The notes beneath the pieces were generated by a model. The model searched no databases, had not been told where the DNA came from, and saw nothing but the letters and a program-made list of their open reading frames with translations. From positions 248,001 to 312,000 of the forward strand of contig CAVWYT010000010.1 in NCBI GenBank assembly GCA_963759295.1: a stretch of DNA of 64,000 nucleotides, read 5' to 3'. The translations under genes were made by a program, and so were the position numbers. This DNA comes from WHSW01 sp963759295. Its GTDB lineage: Bacteria > Actinomycetota > Thermoleophilia > Solirubrobacterales > 70-9. Of this stretch, positions 25,615 through 35,389 are shown in pieces. The first letter of the stretch is position 1; each line of letters starts with the position of its first letter.

Positions 25615-26448
25615 GTGCGCGCCGCCGTCGTCCAGCTCAACTCCACCACCGACAAGGACCGAAATCTCGAGCGGGCCGAGAAGCTCGTCGTCGCCGCCGC
25701 CCGCGCGGGCGCCGAGCTGGTCGCGCTGCCCGAGAAGTGGAACCTGCTCGGGGAGGCCGAGGCGCTGGTCGCCGGTGCCGAGGAGCTCGACGGGCCGACG
25801 ATCGAGGCGGCCCGCGAGTGGGCGCGCTCGCTCGGGGTCGCGATCCTCGCCGGCAGCATCGCCGAGCGGGTGCCCGGCGATCAGCGGGTCTGCAACACAT
25901 CGTGTTTGATCGACCCCGAAGGGGAGCTCGTCGCGAGCTACCGCAAGATCCACATGTTCGACGTCGACGTCGGCGGGGTCAGCTACCGCGAGTCCGCGCA
26001 CGAGCGCGCGGGCGAGCGGATCGTCCTCGCCGCGATCGGCGAGCTCGAGCTCGGGCTGACGGTCTGCTACGACCTGCGCTTTCCCGAGCTCTACCGGATC
26101 CTCGCTGTCCGCGGGGCCCGGGCGCTGACCGTGCCGTCGGCGTTCACGCTCGCCACCGGCCGCGACCACTGGGAGGTCCTGTTGCGCGCCCGGGCGATCG
26201 AGAACCAGGCGTTCGTGATCGCGCCGAACCAGTTCGGCGACACGCCACCCCACTACAGCTCCTACGGGCGCTCGGTGATCGTCGACCCCTGGGGCGTCGT
26301 GCTCGCCCAAGCCCCCGACCGGGAGTGCTTCGTCTGGGCCGAGCTCGATCTCGAGCGCCAAGCCCAGATCCGCCGGACGCTGCCCTCGCTCGCCAACCGC
26401 CGCCCGCGTTCGTACCGCTGGCCCGAAGCGGTCGAGGTCGCCGGCTAG
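25615..26448 (+). CDS. Carbon-nitrogen hydrolase (nitrilase superfamily, Nit-type amidase)
   Basis: The 277-residue protein shows the Glu-Lys-Cys triad of the nitrilase superfamily: ELVALPEKWN (Glu), ASYRKIHMFDVDV (Lys) and LTVCYDLRFPELYR (Cys). The pattern RKIHMFDVDVGG and CYDLRFPELYR is that of Nit1/Nit2-type omega-amidases or deaminated-glutathione amidases. It starts at GTG 25615 and its stop overlaps the TetR start (TAGTG). Confidence 0.87.
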   Translation: MRAAVVQLNSTTDKDRNLERAEKLVVAAARAGAELVALPEKWNLLGEAEALVAGAEELDGPTIEAAREWARSLGVAILAGSIAERVPGDQRVCNTSCLIDPEGELVASYRKIHMFDVDVGGVSYRESAHERAGERIVLAAIGELELGLTVCYDLRFPELYRILAVRGARALTVPSAFTLATGRDHWEVLLRARAIENQAFVIAPNQFGDTPPHYSSYGRSVIVDPWGVVLAQAPDRECFVWAELDLERQAQIRRTLPSLANRRPRSYRWPEAVEVAG

Positions 26449-27065
26449 TGGCGAAGGCGCCCCCGGTCGATCGCCGCAGGCAGATCCTCGACGCGGCGAT
26501 CCGCGTCTTCGCCCGCCAGGGTTTTCACTCCTGCCGCGTTTCCGACATCGCGCGCGAGGCGGGAGTCGCCTACGGGCTCGTCTACCACTACTTCGACTCC
26601 AAGGATCAGGTGCTCAACGAGCTCTTCATCGAGCGCTGGTCGTTGCTGCTCGCAGCGATTGAGGAGATCGACTCGCGCCCGATCCCTCCGCGCGAGAAGC
26701 TCGACGCCGTCGCCGGGTTCATCATCGACTCCTATCGCCACGACCCCGAGCTGATGAAGGTGATCATCGTCGAGGTGACGCGGGCGGCGAACTCGTTCGG
26801 CCGCACTCACCTGCCCGAGATTCGCCAGGCCTACGACCTGATCGCGCAGATCGTGCGCGGCGCCCAGCGGACCGGAGACTTTCGCGACGACGTCGACCCC
26901 GATTTCGCCTCGATGTGGTTCTACGGCGCGATCGAGCAGCTGCTCTCGGGGTGGGTGTTCGAGCTGATCCCCGGAGGCGACGCCGACTTCGACCGCGCCC
27001 GCGTGATGGTGGTCGACACGATCTGCGGCGGGCTCGAGCCTCGCGGCGCCACCGGCAGCGCCTGA
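26448..27065 (+). CDS. TetR/AcrR family transcriptional regulator
   Basis: The 205-residue regulator has the HTH at about 9-55 (RRQILDAAIRVFARQGFHSC, VSDIAREAGVAYGLVYHYFD) and a helical ligand domain with SMWFYGAIEQLLSGWV, close to the FadR/YsiA-like C-terminal TetR class. It starts at GTG overlapping the nitrilase stop. The inverted repeat at 25551-25566 is its likely operator. Confidence 0.87.
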   Translation: MAKAPPVDRRRQILDAAIRVFARQGFHSCRVSDIAREAGVAYGLVYHYFDSKDQVLNELFIERWSLLLAAIEEIDSRPIPPREKLDAVAGFIIDSYRHDPELMKVIIVEVTRAANSFGRTHLPEIRQAYDLIAQIVRGAQRTGDFRDDVDPDFASMWFYGAIEQLLSGWVFELIPGGDADFDRARVMVVDTICGGLEPRGATGSA

Positions 27066-27149
27066 CCGTCGACCCCGGGAGTCGGGGCCGCTGCGGCGGC
27101 GCCGGCAGCAGCGTGTGATCGGCGATTCGGCGAACAAGGCCGCGTAATG

Positions 27150-27176
27150 GTTTACTGCCCTCGTCGCGGCGGGTAG
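27150..27176 (+). promoter_or_regulatory. SigB/SigF-type promoter of envelope operon
   Basis: GTTT (27150-27153), 17 bp, GGGTAG (27171-27176): the same spacing as the site before the sigma gene, placed 12 nt before the 44-aa ORF that opens the holin-like/DUF3618 operon. This predicts stress control of that operon and a very short leader. Confidence 0.6.
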
Positions 27177-27188
27177 GGCGCGAGCAAG

Positions 27189-27323
27189 ATGGACAACGAG
27201 ATCGTCAAGCGACTGATGTGGACGGGCCTGGTCGCGGCTACCGGGGCGCTCGCCAGCGTGGTTGCGATGCGCCTCTCGACGTTCATCTGGATGCGGGTGT
27301 TCGGAGAGGATCCGCCCGATTGA
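27189..27323 (+). CDS. 44-aa single-pass membrane protein
   Basis: A short frame from ATG 27189 encodes a peptide starting MDNEIVKRLMWTGLVAATGA, with one hydrophobic helix (about 10-30) and an acidic C-terminal end. It lies directly behind a SigF-type promoter and 16 nt before a holin-family gene, so expression is likely. Similar small proteins accompany DUF3618/holin-type envelope genes in actinobacteria, but I cannot name the family. Confidence 0.6.
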   Translation: MDNEIVKRLMWTGLVAATGALASVVAMRLSTFIWMRVFGEDPPD

Positions 27324-27339
27324 TCGCGGTGCACACAAA

Positions 27340-27822
27340 ATGGAGGGGTTGCGTGAGACGAAGCGCGATTCAGAGCCGGTGACGATTCCGCCGGAGCCCG
27401 GTCGGGAGGACCGCTCGGTTGGCGAGCTGGCCTTCGACGTCTCCGAGCGGGTCTCGACCCTCGTTCGTGAGGAGATAGAGCTCGCCAAGGCCGAGGTCTC
27501 GGAGAAGGTCTCGAAGCTGCTGCGCGGCTCGGTGGTCGGGATCGTTGCGGGGACCTTCGCGTTCCTCGGCCTGATCCTGCTCATGCACGCGTTCGCCTGG
27601 CTGCTCGACGACCTGTTCTTCGACGATTCCGTCTGGGCCGGCTTCTTGATCGAGGCGGTGTTGTTCTTCGCGGTCGCCGCGATCGCCGGCCTGATCGCGT
27701 TCCGGTCGGTGCGGGCGGGAGCGCCGCCGACGCCCGATCTTGCGATCGAGGAGGGCAAGCGCATCAAGCAGACGCTCGAGTCGGGGACCACGCCCGCGGC
27801 CAAGGAGCCGGTGTCGAAATGA
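27340..27822 (+). CDS. Phage-holin-superfamily-like (DUF1469-type) membrane protein
   Basis: The 160-residue protein has an amphipathic N-terminal helix with the family motif VSTLVREEIELAKAEVSEKV, then two long hydrophobic hairpin helices (VVGIVAGTFAFLGLILLMHA and FLIEAVLFFAVAAIAGLIAF). Despite the name, members are chromosomal envelope proteins. ATG 27340 has a poor ribosome site. The next gene overlaps as ATGA. Confidence 0.8.
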   Translation: MEGLRETKRDSEPVTIPPEPGREDRSVGELAFDVSERVSTLVREEIELAKAEVSEKVSKLLRGSVVGIVAGTFAFLGLILLMHAFAWLLDDLFFDDSVWAGFLIEAVLFFAVAAIAGLIAFRSVRAGAPPTPDLAIEEGKRIKQTLESGTTPAAKEPVSK

Positions 27823-28100
27823 CGAGCGAGCCCGAGATCTACAGCGGCGCCGGCGAGCCCGTCGCCCGGCGCGCAGCGCCGCCGTCGGGGCGCAGCTCGG
27901 CCCAGATCCGCGCCGACATCGAGCGCCAGCGCGAGGAGCTGTCGCATTCGGTCGAGGCGCTTCGCACCCGCGTCGGCGAGCTCACCGACTGGCGCCGCCA
28001 GGTGCGCGAGCACCGTCGCGAGCTGATGATCGGCGCGGCGGTCGCGGGCTTCGCGATCGGCGGGCTGATCGCGCTTCGTCGCGGCCGGCGGCGGTCCTAG
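27819..28100 (+). CDS. DUF3618 domain-containing membrane protein
   Basis: The 93-residue protein contains the DUF3618 signature SAQIRADIERQREELSHSVE-ALRTRVGELTDW (about 27-57), then a transmembrane helix (LMIGAAVAGFAIGGLIAL) and a basic tail. DUF3618 proteins are regularly paired with DUF1469 holin-like proteins; their role in the envelope is not established. It ends by overlapping the convergent DegV gene by 4 nt. Confidence 0.85.
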   Translation: MTSEPEIYSGAGEPVARRAAPPSGRSSAQIRADIERQREELSHSVEALRTRVGELTDWRRQVREHRRELMIGAAVAGFAIGGLIALRRGRRRS

Positions 28101-28984
28101 GCCAACAGAGCGGCCTCGATCCCCCCGATCCCGAGCAGGCCGGGGCCGATGTGGGCGCCGATCACCGGCCCGATCTCCGATACGAACACGGGATCGCAGC
28201 CATAGATCTGTCGCGCCTCGTCGACCAGCCGGCGCGCGTTGTCGGGGTCGTGGATGTGCTGGACGACCCAGGCGTCCGCGCCCGCCTCCTTTCGCTCCCG
28301 TGCGAACGCGACCATGCGCTCGAACGCGCGCCGGCGGGTCCGGACGCGCTCGATCGGGGTGATCTCCTCCTCCAGCGTCAGGATCGGCTTGATCTGAAGC
28401 GCCGAACCGAGCAGCGCCTGCGCGGCGCCGATCCGCCCGCCGCGACGCAAGTACTCCAGCGTGTCGATCGCGAACCACATCTTCAGCGAGGCTCGGGCGC
28501 GCTCGACCCGCGACATCACCTCCTCGCCCGAGCCACCCGCCGCCGCGGCGCGCGCCGCGACCAACGCCATCAGGCCCTGCCCGCCGCAGCCCGAGCGGCT
28601 GTCCCAGACCTGGATCCGCTCGCCGCCCGCGCCCGAGTCGATCAGCTCCTGGCGCGCCTGCTGCGCGGAGTCGCAGGTGCCGGAGATCCCGGCCGAAATG
28701 TGGATCGAGACGATCTCGCGGCCCTCGGCGAGCAGCGGCTCGTAGACGGACGCGAAGTCGCCAACCGAAGGCTGCGAGGTCGTGGCGCCGCTGTCGCTGT
28801 TTCGCAGGCGCTCGTAGAAGTCGTCGTATTCGGAGGCGCTGATCTCGCCCTCGCGACGCTGATCGCCGTCGAGGCTGACGTAGAGGCTGACCGTGCGGAT
28901 CCCGTTCGCGTCGATCAACTCGCGCGGCAGGTATGCGGTCGAGTCGGTGACGACCGCGGTTGTGCCATCCGAGCCCACGCGCAA
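28097..28984 (-). CDS. DegV family lipid-binding protein
   Basis: About 295 residues with DegV motifs: VVTDSTAYLPRELID, TSQPSVGDFASVYEPLL, ISAGISGTCDSAQQA, VWDSRSGCGGQGLMAL, LEYLRRGGRIGAAQALLGS and IGPVIGAHIGPGLLG. DegV/FakB proteins bind a fatty acid and present it to a FakA-type kinase; no kinase is visible here. The start is TTG 28984 or, two codons on, GTG 28978. Confidence 0.87.
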   Translation of the reverse strand: MRVGSDGTTAVVTDSTAYLPRELIDANGIRTVSLYVSLDGDQRREGEISASEYDDFYERLRNSDSGATTSQPSVGDFASVYEPLLAEGREIVSIHISAGISGTCDSAQQARQELIDSGAGGERIQVWDSRSGCGGQGLMALVAARAAAAGGSGEEVMSRVERARASLKMWFAIDTLEYLRRGGRIGAAQALLGSALQIKPILTLEEEITPIERVRTRRRAFERMVAFARERKEAGADAWVVQHIHDPDNARRLVDEARQIYGCDPVFVSEIGPVIGAHIGPGLLGIGGIEAALLA

Positions 28985-29054
28985 CGGTTCTTATCAGGTT
29001 GTCGGGCGCGGGCCGGGCGGCGGGCCCGAGGGCCACGGCTAGGATCCGCGACGG

Positions 29055-30104
29055 ATGGCGACCACGCTGGTCACGGGTGGAAGCGGGTTCATCGGCTCGC
29101 ACCTGGTCCGCGCTCTCGCGGCGCGCGGTGACGAGCTGCGGCTGCTGGCGCGCCGGCGCTCGAAGCTGGGGCACCTCGAGGGCGTCGAGTTCGCGCGGGC
29201 GACGGGCGACATCACCGACCGGGCGGCGGTCCGCCGCGCGATGGACGGGATCGAGCGCGTGTTCCACGTCGCCGGGCGCACCTCGCTCAGGATGCGCGAC
29301 CGCGAGGCGGTGTTCGCCGCCAACCTGCGCGGGGCGCGGATCGTCTTCGAGGAGGCGCTGGCGGCGAGGGTCGAGCGGATCGTCCACACCTCGACCGTGG
29401 GTGCGATCGGGGTCGCGAAGCCGCGAGGCACGGCCGACGAGACGACCCCGTTCGAGATCGGGCACCTCGGACTTGCCTACGTCAACTCCAAGCACGAGGC
29501 CGAGCTGGAGGCTTTCCGCCTCGCCGCCCAGGGGCTGCCGGTCGTGATCGTCAATCCCTCGTTCGTGCTCGGTCCCGACGCACCGACGCACACCTCGATG
29601 GGGCTCGTGCGCCGCTTCTGCCTCGGCCAGATTCCCGCGTACGTCGATGGCGCGCTCAACATCGTCGACGTTCGAGACGTCGCCGCGGGCCACCTTCTCG
29701 CCGACGAGCGCGGCGAGATCGGCGAGCGCTACATCCTCGCCGGGCGCAACTTCACCCTCCAGCGGCTGTTCGCCGACCTCGGCCGGATCTCCGGCGTCCG
29801 ACCGCCGCCGGTGAAGCTGCCGGCGCGAGTCGCGAGGCTGGGGGGAGAGCTCGCGGCCACCTGGCGGCTGCCGCTGCCGGTCGAGCCCCACGAGCTGGTC
29901 TCGGCGTCGGTGTGGTGGTCCTACCGGAACACCAAGGCGCGCCGGGAGCTCGGCTTCGAGCCCCGGCCGCACGAGGAGACGCTCGAGGACGCTGTCCGCT
30001 GGGAGCTCGAGCAGCTCGCCGAACGCCACCGTCCCCCGGGGTCCGGCCGGCTGCCCGTGGTCGGGCGCGCGGCGAGCGCGGCCGCCAGGCTGGTCGGGCG
30101 ATGA
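29055..30104 (+). CDS. NAD-dependent epimerase/dehydratase, HpnA/dihydroflavonol-reductase-like
   Basis: The 349-residue extended SDR has TTLVTGGSGFIGSHLVRAL, VFHVAGRTSL, HTSTVGAIG (catalytic Thr/Ser region) and YVNSKHEAE (Tyr-Lys). The order and length fit hopanoid-associated sugar epimerase HpnA-like and dihydroflavonol-4-reductase-like proteins. The next gene overlaps its stop as ATGA. The substrate is unknown. Confidence 0.82.
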   Translation: MATTLVTGGSGFIGSHLVRALAARGDELRLLARRRSKLGHLEGVEFARATGDITDRAAVRRAMDGIERVFHVAGRTSLRMRDREAVFAANLRGARIVFEEALAARVERIVHTSTVGAIGVAKPRGTADETTPFEIGHLGLAYVNSKHEAELEAFRLAAQGLPVVIVNPSFVLGPDAPTHTSMGLVRRFCLGQIPAYVDGALNIVDVRDVAAGHLLADERGEIGERYILAGRNFTLQRLFADLGRISGVRPPPVKLPARVARLGGELAATWRLPLPVEPHELVSASVWWSYRNTKARRELGFEPRPHEETLEDAVRWELEQLAERHRPPGSGRLPVVGRAASAAARLVGR

Positions 30105-30397
30105 GCGCCGAGCGCCGCGACCCGGTGGAGGGCGAGACGAGCGCGGAGCGCCGCGTGCTCTATCGCTGCCCGACGCCGACCAACTTCCTCTGTCCCTGTG
30201 GGGCGGTCGAGCGGCGGCTGCGCAAGCGCGGGCTCGCGCACCTCACCGAGCGCGTTCCTTACAAGCGCTCGGCGCGGCCTGAGATCGAGGAGCTGACCCG
30301 CCAACGCCGCGTGCCGGTGTTGGTCGACGGCGACGAGGTGATCCACGACTCGAAGCGGATCATCCAGTACGTCGAGTGGAAATACGCGAATCACTGA
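30101..30397 (+). CDS. Glutaredoxin/GST-N-like thioredoxin-fold protein
   Basis: The 98-residue protein carries LYRCPTPTNFLCPCGAVERR, with a CPCG near the helix start, and RRVPVLVDGDEVIHDSKRII, the cis-proline and glutathione-contact region of the GST N-terminal domain. It is the thioredoxin fold only, without a GST helical domain. It may act as a small glutathione- or mycothiol-type reductase. It is coupled to the epimerase gene by ATGA. Confidence 0.75.
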   Translation: MSAERRDPVEGETSAERRVLYRCPTPTNFLCPCGAVERRLRKRGLAHLTERVPYKRSARPEIEELTRQRRVPVLVDGDEVIHDSKRIIQYVEWKYANH

Positions 30398-30431
30398 GGC
30401 CGTTGGCCCCGGCCTCTACAATGTGGGAGCG

Positions 30432-30796
30432 ATGGACACGCCGCAGTCAGCAGTGACGGTCACCGACACCGCCGCGGAGAAGATCCGCGAGCTGGTGTCC
30501 GCGGGCGAAAGCGAGCAGGCCCTCCGCGTCGCCGTTCGCGGCGGCGGCTGCTCGGGCTTTCAGTACGCCCTCGCCCTCGATGCCGCCAAGGAGGACGATC
30601 ACGTCTTCGAGCACAACGGTGTCGCTGTGATCGTCGACAAGATGAGCATGCAGTTCGTATTTGGATCCGAGGTCGACTACGTCGACGGCCTCCAGGGCGC
30701 CGGGTTCACGGTCAACAACCCGAACGTCGTCGCCGCCTGCGGGTGCGGGTCGTCATTCCAGGTCAAGGAAGACGCCGCCGGCCAGGCCGCGACCGT

Positions 30797-30800
<4 letters not shown>
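30432..30800 (+). CDS. Iron-sulfur cluster A-type carrier/insertion protein (ErpA/IscA family)
   Basis: The 122-residue protein has the three conserved cysteines of A-type carriers: GGGCSGFQYALAL and CGCGSSF near the C terminus. It would hand [2Fe-2S] or [4Fe-4S] clusters to apoproteins. ATG 30432 follows GGGAG closely; a GTG 9 nt earlier is an alternative. TACAAT at 30417-30422 would give an almost leaderless transcript. CGFS glutaredoxin and BolA genes 2 kb away suit a common iron-sulfur role. Confidence 0.9.
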
Positions 30801-32740
<1,940 letters not shown>

Positions 32741-32753
32741 CCGGACGAGCGCG

Positions 32754-33158
32754 TCAGCCGAGGTTCATCGGCGGGCTCGTCTGCGACCCGCCCGGGAGGA
32801 TCCGCTCCGGCTCCGGCGGCTCGACCCTCTCGGGCTGCTCGACCCCGAGCAGGCCGGCGAGCTCGCCGCTGTCGAGCATCTCCTCGACGATGTCGCAGCC
32901 GCCGACCAGCTCACCGTTCACGTAGAGCTGCGGGAACGTCTGCCAATCGGAGAGCTCGGTGGTCACCTCGCGCAGTGGCTGCAGCGCGGGGAGCACGTCG
33001 ATCGCGCCGTATTCGACGCCGAGCTGGTCCAGCACTCCGACTACCCGCATCGAGAAGCCGCAGCGCGGCATGTCCGGCGTGCCCTTCATGAACAGCAATA
33101 CCCGGTTCTCGGCGATCGCCTGCTCGACCTTCTGCTTCAGATCTGGATCGGCTGCCAT
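32754..33158 (-). CDS. grxD: Monothiol CGFS glutaredoxin (Grx4/GrxD type)
   Basis: The 134-residue protein has LLFMKGTPDMPRCGFSMRVV, the CGFS active site, then WQTFPQLYVNGELVGGCDIV with the cis-proline and glutathione-contact GG. CGFS glutaredoxins bind a [2Fe-2S] cluster with glutathione and work with BolA, encoded just upstream on the same strand. A 30-residue Pro/Glu-rich tail extends past the domain. Confidence 0.92.
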   Translation of the reverse strand: MAADPDLKQKVEQAIAENRVLLFMKGTPDMPRCGFSMRVVGVLDQLGVEYGAIDVLPALQPLREVTTELSDWQTFPQLYVNGELVGGCDIVEEMLDSGELAGLLGVEQPERVEPPEPERILPGGSQTSPPMNLG

Positions 33159-33198
33159 CGGTTCAGGGTAGCGAAGCGCGCCCGCCGAGCGATCGTGA

Positions 33199-33444
33199 TC
33201 AGTCCGAGCCCGGGATCGTCGTCTCGATCGACAGCGCGTGGATCGATCCGTCGTCGAATCGAGGCTTGACCGCGGCGCGAACGGCGCGGTGCTGGTCGAT
33301 CCGCGACATGCCGTCGAACTGGGGCGCGGCGACGATCGCCCTCAGGTGATCGCCGCCACCCTCGTCGATCACCTCGGCCTCGGCGCCTGGCAGCGCCGCC
33401 TCGATCATCCGCCTGAGCTCCGCCAAGTCGACCACGTGCCGCAC
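33199..33444 (-). CDS. bolA: BolA family protein
   Basis: About 81 residues with BolA features: LAELRRMIEAALPGAEAEVI (first helix), strand DHLRAIV, and the helix-turn FDGMSRIDQHRAVRAAVKPR ending IHALSIETTIPG. BolA partners with CGFS glutaredoxins in cluster trafficking. GTG 33444 or the GTG three codons later may start it. It is 40 nt upstream of the glutaredoxin gene, same strand. Confidence 0.85.
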   Translation of the reverse strand: MRHVVDLAELRRMIEAALPGAEAEVIDEGGGDHLRAIVAAPQFDGMSRIDQHRAVRAAVKPRFDDGSIHALSIETTIPGSD

Positions 33445-33473
33445 TACATCACAGCGGACGCGCTGAGGTGGGT

Positions 33474-34913
33474 CTAGTTGGCGACTGCCGCGCGCGCCGC
33501 CTCGACCATCTCCTCGACGCTGCAGAACTTCACCCGGGGGCGCCCATGCGACTCGCCGGCGGCGACCTCGGCACGGTCGATCGCCTGCCAGCCGAGATAG
33601 GTGACGTGGTCGCCGGCCCGCTCGGCGAGCAACTCCTCGATCGGCTTCAAGACTTCGCCCGCCTCCGGCGCGCCCGCACGCGAGGCCGAGGATGTGGCCG
33701 GGATCCTCCCCTGCTCGAGGTCCTCGAGAATCGAGTTGACGGTGTCCTGAGCGTCCTTCTTGTTCGTGCCGATGACGCCCGAAGGACCGCGCTTGATCCA
33801 GCCGACGGCGTAATGGCCCGCGACCGGCTCGCCGCTCTCGGGGTCGATCACCCGGCCCGCCTGGTTCGGGATCAGTCCGCGCCCGTGGTCGAACGGGAGC
33901 CCCTCCAGGGCGATGCCCTTGTAGCCGATGGAGCGCAGCACGAGGCCGCACTCGATCTGCTCGCGCTCGCCCGTGTCGCGGGCCTTGATCGCGCCGGACT
34001 CGTCGCGGTAGAGCTCGTTGCGCGCGACGATCAGCCTCTCGACCCGGCCGTCGCCCTGGATCTCGACCGGCGAGCGGCAGAAGCGCATCACGACGCGCTT
34101 CGGCTTGCCCTCGGGCTCCCGGTTGGCGAAGTCGGTGAAGATCTCGACGTTGCGGCGGTGGGTGGGGTCGCAGTCCTCGGACTCCAGGTACTCGCGGCTG
34201 GCAGGGTCGAGGGCCACCTCGGCCGGGTCGATGACGATGTCGGCCCCGGTGAGCTCGCCCAGCTCGCGCACCTCCGGGTTGGTGAACGCGGCCTGAGCCG
34301 GTCCCCGACGGCCAAGGACCACGATCTCCTCGATCTCGGATTCGGCGAGCGCCTCGATCGCGTGATCGGCCGTGTCGGTGGTCTCGAGCTCGGCGCGGGG
34401 CAGGGCGAGCATCCGGGCCACGTCGGCCGCGACGTTGCCGTTGCCGATCACCACGGCGCGCTTGCAGGAGAGCTCGAAGGTGTGACCCGCGAAGTCGGGA
34501 TGGGCGTTGTACCAGGCGACGAAGCTGGTTGCCGGATGTGACCCGGGCAGCTCCTCGCCGGGGATCCCGAGCTTGCGGTCGGTGGGCGTCCCGTACGCAT
34601 AGACGATCGCGTTGTAGCGGGCCTCGAGCTCTCCGACCGTGACGTCGGCGCCGACCTCGACGTTGCCGAAGAACCGAAAGCCCTCGCGAGCGGCGGTCTT
34701 CTCGTAAACGCGGATCACCGATTTGATCTTCGGGTGATCGGGCGCTACGCCGGCGCGCACGAGCCCGAACGGGGTCGGCAGCCGGTCGAACATGTCGACC
34801 TCGACGGCGTGTTCATCGCGCTTCAGCAGATGCTCGGCGGCATAGAAGCCGGCCGGACCCGAGCCGACGATCGCGACTCGGAGCGGGTTCTCTGGCGTTG
34901 CGAGTGAGCTCAA
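33474..34913 (-). CDS. fprA: Ferredoxin/adrenodoxin-type NADP+ reductase (FprA family)
   Basis: The 479-residue flavoprotein has the FAD site VAIVGSGPAGFYAAEHLL, LPTPFGLVRAGVAPDHPK, the NADP site RAVVIGNGNVAADVARMLAL, VLGRRGPAQAAFTNPEVREL and GWIKRGPSGVIGTNKKDA. This is the adrenodoxin-reductase-like FprA of actinobacteria, moving electrons between NADPH and ferredoxins. The start at TTG 34913 is uncertain. It is the first gene of the leftward FprA-BolA-glutaredoxin group. Confidence 0.9.
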   Translation of the reverse strand: MSSLATPENPLRVAIVGSGPAGFYAAEHLLKRDEHAVEVDMFDRLPTPFGLVRAGVAPDHPKIKSVIRVYEKTAAREGFRFFGNVEVGADVTVGELEARYNAIVYAYGTPTDRKLGIPGEELPGSHPATSFVAWYNAHPDFAGHTFELSCKRAVVIGNGNVAADVARMLALPRAELETTDTADHAIEALAESEIEEIVVLGRRGPAQAAFTNPEVRELGELTGADIVIDPAEVALDPASREYLESEDCDPTHRRNVEIFTDFANREPEGKPKRVVMRFCRSPVEIQGDGRVERLIVARNELYRDESGAIKARDTGEREQIECGLVLRSIGYKGIALEGLPFDHGRGLIPNQAGRVIDPESGEPVAGHYAVGWIKRGPSGVIGTNKKDAQDTVNSILEDLEQGRIPATSSASRAGAPEAGEVLKPIEELLAERAGDHVTYLGWQAIDRAEVAAGESHGRPRVKFCSVEEMVEAARAAVAN

Positions 34914-34969
34914 GGGGCGAAAAAGCGTAGGGAATCGAGTTTGCCGGATCGTCGGGTAGGGTCGCGGCC

Positions 34970-35383
34970 GTGAAGCGACTTGCGGTCACCCTCCTGCTCT
35001 GCGCTGCGGCGTTGGCCACCTCCACGGCGACCGCCTCGGCGAAATTCACGTTCTTCAGGACGCCGAGCGGCAATATCGGCTGCGCGATCAGCGGCGGCGG
35101 CGTGCGCTGCGACATCCGGCATCACAGCTGGCCGACGCCACAGAAGCCTGCCGACTGCGACGTCGACTACGGCGACGGCGTCCAGGTCGGCAAGCACGAG
35201 CGGGCGAGCTTCGTCTGCGCCGGCGACACGGTACTGACGCCGAGTGCGCAGACGTTGGCCTACGGCGAGCGGATCGAGGTGAAGCGCTTTCGCTGCGCGA
35301 GCAAGCGGAAGGGGCTTCGCTGCGTCAACCGCCGCAACGAGCATGGCTTCTTCCTCTCGGCGCAGGACGTGAGGCTGTTCTGA
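34970..35383 (+). CDS. Secreted cysteine-containing protein, DUF6636-like
   Basis: The 137-residue protein has a clear Sec signal peptide (KRLAVTLLLCAAALATSTAT, cleavage near ASA-K). The mature part begins FTFFRTPSGNIGCAISGGGV and includes CDIRHHSWPTP, FVCAGDTVL and RCASKRKGLRCVN, with six cysteines likely in disulfides. This pattern fits the DUF6636 actinobacterial family, of unknown function. It starts at GTG 34970. Confidence 0.7.
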   Translation: MKRLAVTLLLCAAALATSTATASAKFTFFRTPSGNIGCAISGGGVRCDIRHHSWPTPQKPADCDVDYGDGVQVGKHERASFVCAGDTVLTPSAQTLAYGERIEVKRFRCASKRKGLRCVNRRNEHGFFLSAQDVRLF

Positions 35384-35389
35384 GCAGCG

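Noticed and set aside
27340..27822. Phage holin-like gene as a sign of a prophage
   Set aside because: The DUF1469/DUF3618 pair is a common chromosomal envelope operon in actinobacteria; no other phage gene, integrase or attachment repeat is present.
26445..30029. A 1,194-codon open frame on the minus strand, and a similar one at 40477-43968
   Set aside because: Both lie antisense to clearly real genes (TetR, holin-like, DUF3618 and epimerase; metH) and have Arg/Asp/Leu-rich composition with no domain. They are GC-driven shadow frames.
34940..34960. GTTT...GGGTAG before the secreted DUF6636-like gene as a fourth SigF-type promoter
   Set aside because: The spacer is only 11 bp, too short for the GTTT-N15-17-GGGTA class.
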